Source: UQRS01 sp964481575 (GTDB lineage: Bacteria > Bacillota > Clostridia > Oscillospirales > Acutalibacteraceae). From it: 42,520 nt of DNA. Positions 39,362 through 42,520 of this stretch are shown here, in pieces (position 1 is the stretch's first letter; the number at the start of each line of letters is the position of its first letter). The notes below the pieces were generated by a model. It was not told the origin of the DNA. It saw only the letters and a list, made by a program, of their open reading frames with translations, and made no database searches. The stretch lies in the NCBI GenBank assembly GCA_964481575.1, contig CAYZTR010000017.1, positions 1 to 42,520 of the forward strand, written 5' to 3'. The position numbers were made by a program, and so were the translations under genes.

Positions 39362-41780
39362 TAGCGGTACCCCTCTGTTTCCTGGATTTTGGTGTCACAA
39401 CCGGAGGATACAGCTCATCCGGAATCGGTTCTGTTGCAACAGGCCGGCCAATTGGCCGAGTCAAAGCACCGTTGATAACCGTCCATACATCCGTGCAGGG
39501 AATAAAATTCAAATGCTCCTTCACCAGTGGGTCAATTTCCTCTAAATCAGGAATATTCTCCGACGGGAAAAAGACGGTTTTCACACCCGCAGCATAAGCC
39601 GCCATTGTCTTTTCTTTCAATCCGCCAATGGGCAGTACTCGGCCCAAAATGGAAACCTCGCCGGTCATGGCAATGTCACGCTTAATTGGAATACCGGTTA
39701 ATGCAGAAACCAGTCCGGTGGTCATGGTAACACCGGCAGACGGACCATCCTTAGGGGTCGCAGCCTCAGTGGCGTGAATATGGATGTCCTTCGTTTTATA
39801 AAAGTCACAGGGAATCCCCAATTCCTTCCATTTGCTGCGCACATAAGACACGGCAGCCTTAGCAGACTCCTGCATCACATCGCCCAGAGAACCGGTCAAC
39901 ACCAGATTTCCCTTCCCGTCCAAAACGGAAACCTCCATCTGCATCAAGCAGCCGCCAACAGAGGTCCAGGCCAGCCCATTGATAACACCGACGGTGTCCT
40001 GCTTCAGCAGCTTATCGTTTTTATACTTAGCCGGCCCCAGCAAAATTTCCAGATCTCCGCCGCCAATGGTCACTTTTTCGGCAGCAGCGGCAACCAACTG
40101 CACTGCTGCCTTGCGACACAGGGCGCTGATTTTCCGCTCTAGGCTCCGAACGCCGGCCTCCCGCGTATAGGAATCAATCAGGCCGTAAAGGGCGGAATCA
40201 GTAATACGGCAGGTTCTTCCGGTTAAGCCATGGGCTGCCAGCTGCTTCTTCAGCAGATGCTTTTTGGCGATTTGGAATTTATCTTCCCTGGTGTAGGAAG
40301 AAAGCTCGATGACCTCCATCCGATCCAGCAACGGACCCGGAATACGGGAGCTATCATTGGCCGTGGTTAGGAATAACACCTTTGACAGGTCAAAGGGCAA
40401 ATCCAGGAAATGATCCGTGAAAGTATTGTTTTGTTCAGGATCCAAAGCCTCCAGCAAGGCGGAGGACGGATCCCCCTTGTAGTCACTGGCCAACTTGTCA
40501 ATTTCATCCAACAGTACCAGGGGATTGGCAGTACCGGCCGTTTTCAGCGCATTCATGATGCGACCTGGCATGGCGCCGATATATGTACGCCGATGGCCGC
40601 GAATCTCCGCCTCATCGTGTACACCGCCCAAAGAAACCCGGGCAAAATTCCGCCCCATACAAGCAGCTACACTTTTGGCAATGGAGGTTTTCCCAACACC
40701 AGGCGGCCCCACAAGGCAAAGAATCTGTCCCTTCACATCCGGCTTCAGCCGATAGACCGCCAGCAGCTCCAAAATACGCTCCTTGACCTGCTTCATGCCG
40801 TAATGCTCCTTTTCCAGCATGGCGCCGGCCTTTTTCAGGTCAATTTTATCGGTTGAATAAATGCCCCAGGGCATCTCCAGCACAGTATCCAGGTAGCCAC
40901 GTACTACAGTGGCTTCATGGGAGCCATCCGGCATTTTAAACAGATTATCAGCTTCTTTTTTTAGCTTTCCCTTAATTTCTTCCGGAGCCTGCAAAGCTGC
41001 AATGGCTTTGTTATAGCGGTCGCACTCTTCCTCAGGGCTTTCCTCATAGCCCAGCTCGTCAGCGATCACATGCATCTGTTCCCGCAGATAATAGTCCCGC
41101 TGATTCTCATCCATAGCATCCCGCACTTTATCGTTGATCTCCGCTTCCAGAGCAAGATAGTTGATCTCCTTTTCCAGAATCACAGCCAGACGTTCCAGCC
41201 GCTTTACCGGATTGAATATGGTTAGAAGCTCCTGCTTATACTCCACGGAAATGGGAATATTGGCAGCGATATAATCCGCCAGCCAATCCATGTCGTCACT
41301 GCCTAAAACCGCCATACCGATATCCGGCGGCAGCTTGGGTGAATAAGAAGCGTACTCCCCGAAGGTGCTTCGAACATGGCGAATCATTGCTTCCTGGTAC
41401 GCTACAGAACAATGGGGCTGGGTACTTTCCCGGGGCTGAATATTACCCATAAAGCACTCCCCATCCTCATAGATGGCCAAAGCTGCGCCACGGCTCTCCC
41501 CTTCTACAACGACTCGGATGGCATGCTCTCCAGAACGCAGCACCTGACGAATATGAGCAATACAGCCAATCCGAAACAAACCGTCTACCCCCGGATCATC
41601 ATCCGCGATATCCCGCTGTGCCGTCAAAAAAATCCGCTGATCCGCCTGCATGGCAACATTCAAAGCCTTGGCAGACTTTTCGCGCCCAATATCAAAATGT
41701 AACACCACACCGGGAAATAAAACCAGGCCTCGCAGGGCCAGCACCGGCAAATATTCCACTCGTTCCAACTCCTGAGACAT
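39348..41780 (-). CDS. lon: ATP-dependent endopeptidase La (Lon)
   Basis: An 810-residue AAA+ protease of the cytoplasm that degrades misfolded and regulatory proteins. The N-terminal substrate domain (1-200) is followed by a helical region, Walker A GPPGVGKTS (358-366), Walker B LVLLDEIDKL (421-430) and the protease domain with the Ser-Lys dyad S681 (PKDGPSAGVT) and K724 (LKEKTMAAYAAG). Length and spacing match E. coli Lon. The ATG follows TTGGAGG. First gene of a unit with engB and probably lysA. No CIRCE or HrcA-type repeat is visible upstream. Confidence 0.97.
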   Translation of the reverse strand: MSQELERVEYLPVLALRGLVLFPGVVLHFDIGREKSAKALNVAMQADQRIFLTAQRDIADDDPGVDGLFRIGCIAHIRQVLRSGEHAIRVVVEGESRGAALAIYEDGECFMGNIQPRESTQPHCSVAYQEAMIRHVRSTFGEYASYSPKLPPDIGMAVLGSDDMDWLADYIAANIPISVEYKQELLTIFNPVKRLERLAVILEKEINYLALEAEINDKVRDAMDENQRDYYLREQMHVIADELGYEESPEEECDRYNKAIAALQAPEEIKGKLKKEADNLFKMPDGSHEATVVRGYLDTVLEMPWGIYSTDKIDLKKAGAMLEKEHYGMKQVKERILELLAVYRLKPDVKGQILCLVGPPGVGKTSIAKSVAACMGRNFARVSLGGVHDEAEIRGHRRTYIGAMPGRIMNALKTAGTANPLVLLDEIDKLASDYKGDPSSALLEALDPEQNNTFTDHFLDLPFDLSKVLFLTTANDSSRIPGPLLDRMEVIELSSYTREDKFQIAKKHLLKKQLAAHGLTGRTCRITDSALYGLIDSYTREAGVRSLERKISALCRKAAVQLVAAAAEKVTIGGGDLEILLGPAKYKNDKLLKQDTVGVINGLAWTSVGGCLMQMEVSVLDGKGNLVLTGSLGDVMQESAKAAVSYVRSKWKELGIPCDFYKTKDIHIHATEAATPKDGPSAGVTMTTGLVSALTGIPIKRDIAMTGEVSILGRVLPIGGLKEKTMAAYAAGVKTVFFPSENIPDLEEIDPLVKEHLNFIPCTDVWTVINGALTRPIGRPVATEPIPDELYPPVVTPKSRKQRGTANELQ

Positions 41781-41811
41781 TAGAATCCTCCAAGATATAA
41801 TTTGATTATTT

Positions 41812-41840
41812 ATTATACAATAAAATTAAAAAAACTGCAA
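41812..41840 (-). promoter_or_regulatory. Promoter of lon
   Basis: Minus strand: TTGCAG, 17-base T-rich spacer, perfect TATAAT. Confidence 0.75.
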
Positions 41841-41858
41841 CCATAATTCCAACTTTTC

Positions 41859-41887
41859 TTGCGGCTATAGGAAAGCTGTGCTATAAT
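41859..41887 (+). promoter_or_regulatory. Promoter of the yfcE-like gene
   Basis: TTGCGG, 17-base spacer, perfect TATAAT, divergent from lon. Confidence 0.75.
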
Positions 41888-41910
41888 ACACTGGAAAAGG
41901 AGGATGTTGC

Positions 41911-42453
41911 ATGAAATTACTAATTGCTTCGGATATTCACGGCTCTGCTAAATGGTGCCGTCAACTGCTGTCAACCATGGAACAGGAGCAGCCGGATCGG
42001 ATAATCCTGTTGGGTGATCTGCTCTATCATGGACCTCGGAACGATTTGCCGGAGGAGTATGACCCCAAGGCAGTCGTTACTATGCTGTCCGGTCTCCGGG
42101 AAAAGATCCTGGCTGTTCGAGGTAACTGCGATACCGAAGTAGATCAAATGGTGCTTCCCTTCCCCATTCTGGCCGACTATGCTTATCTGACGCTTGGTAA
42201 CACTGCCATTCTGGCTACCCACGGGCACCATATCAACCCGGACAATTTTCAACCTTCTTTTTCCGGCGAGATTCTGTTGAACGGCCACACCCATGTCACG
42301 GCTTATCAACAGTATGACGGATTTCTCTATTTGAACCCCGGTTCTGTCTCTATTCCAAAGGAAGGCACGCCACGGGGGTATATTCTACTAACCGATGGAG
42401 AAATCCAGTTTAAGGACCTACATGGACAACTCCTGCAGTCTCATCCATTGTAA
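41911..42453 (+). CDS. yfcE: YfcE-type metallophosphodiesterase
   Basis: A 180-residue calcineurin-like phosphoesterase. Metal-binding motifs in order: SDIHG (D8, H10), LLGDLLYHGPRN (D36), RGNCD (N72), THGHH (H104) and NGHTH (H126, H128). The GPRN and GNCD forms are characteristic of YfcE, which cleaves phosphodiesters such as bis-pNPP; the physiological substrate is not known. ATG with AAGGAGG upstream. Its stop codon is 13 bases before the group II intron end. Confidence 0.9.
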   Translation: MKLLIASDIHGSAKWCRQLLSTMEQEQPDRIILLGDLLYHGPRNDLPEEYDPKAVVTMLSGLREKILAVRGNCDTEVDQMVLPFPILADYAYLTLGNTAILATHGHHINPDNFQPSFSGEILLNGHTHVTAYQQYDGFLYLNPGSVSIPKEGTPRGYILLTDGEIQFKDLHGQLLQSHPL

Positions 42454-42466
42454 TCTAGATGATCCA

Positions 42467-42520
42467 ATCGAGTAGGAGGGGCTGAGTAGCCCCGACCTGT
42501 CACACCACCGTGCGTACCGT
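42467..42520 (-). mobile_element. 3' end of a group II intron (partial)
   Basis: Read on the minus strand, the edge begins with a domain V-like 3' arm (GCACGGTGGTGTGACAGG), then a hairpin GGGGCT-ACTC-AGCCCC and the ending CCTCCTACTCGAT with a probable domain VI branch-point A. I recognise this from memory of group II intron 3' ends in Firmicutes. The rest of the intron, including a maturase if present, would lie outside the window. Confidence 0.65.

Noticed and set aside
1..42520. CRISPR array, prophage, integrase or insertion sequence inside the window.
   Set aside because: No regularly spaced repeats, phage genes, transposases or terminal repeats were seen apart from the intron-like right edge.

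Overview
The window looks like part of a metagenome-derived scaffold from a spore-forming, anaerobic member of the Clostridia, probably an Oscillospirales/Ruminococcaceae-like gut bacterium. The evidence is a cwlJ-gerQ spore germination pair, a class I lysyl-tRNA synthetase, a group B [FeFe] hydrogenase, AdhE, rubrerythrin, ferredoxin-dependent 2-oxoacid oxidoreductase genes, a secreted dockerin-bearing rhamnosidase and a lysine riboswitch. Genus cannot be decided from the window. Most genes have AGGAGG-type ribosome binding sites, and many promoters match TTGACA-17-TATAAT closely. A run of ten N at 32883-32892 shows that this is a scaffold join.

Layout, left to right. 1-1502 (minus): an Fe-S scaffold (NifU-like) protein and the start of a GGGtGRT-family gene that runs off the left edge. 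1805-4271: two convergent lipoproteins of unknown function around a 480-base gap that holds an unexplained transcription unit. 4413-7616: a self-contained YtrA-type GntR repressor / ABC ATPase / permease operon with a palindromic operator at its start site. 7702-9111 (minus): monomeric [FeFe] hydrogenase. 9214-9954 (minus): APH-family kinase. 10079-12688 (minus): AdhE, preceded by two near-perfect Rex operators. 12937-14058 (minus): PglE-like sugar aminotransferase. 14210-14869 (minus): DUF6273-like lipoprotein. 15050-15589 (minus): rubrerythrin. 15790-16654 (plus): cwlJ and gerQ. 16752-19023 (minus): serA and serC. 19302-19375: tRNA-Gly(CCC).

19562-26056 is a lysine-centred block. A class I LysRS with a fused C-terminal tRNA-binding domain and queA lie on the minus strand. 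Divergent from them is a lysine riboswitch followed by asd-dapA-dapB. lysA is found separately at 37381-38679, downstream of lon and engB, without a riboswitch.

26132-30205 (minus) encodes a 1357-residue secreted GH78-type rhamnosidase with a discoidin-like domain, divergent repeats and a C-terminal type I dockerin. 30339-31118 (minus) is a PHP phosphatase. 31328-35873 (plus) is a 2-oxoacid:ferredoxin oxidoreductase operon (delta, alpha, beta, gamma) followed by an AMP-forming acyl-CoA ligase with an unusual N-terminal extension; the beta gene spans the N gap and carries two diverged copies of the same segment, so it is chimeric as assembled. 35922-37188 (minus) holds a monoacylglycerol-lipase-like hydrolase and an alkyltransferase-like (ATL) protein. 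The right end has lon-engB-lysA (minus) and a YfcE-type phosphodiesterase (plus), and the window stops inside what looks like the 3' end of a group II intron.

Fermentation genes (hydrogenase, AdhE under probable Rex control, oxoacid oxidoreductase), amino acid synthesis (serine, lysine/DAP), sporulation and glycan use dominate. No defence island, CRISPR array or prophage is visible. The least explained items are the GGGtGRT/Fe-S pair, the orphan transcription unit at 3140-3528, the extended ligase and the fused LysRS.
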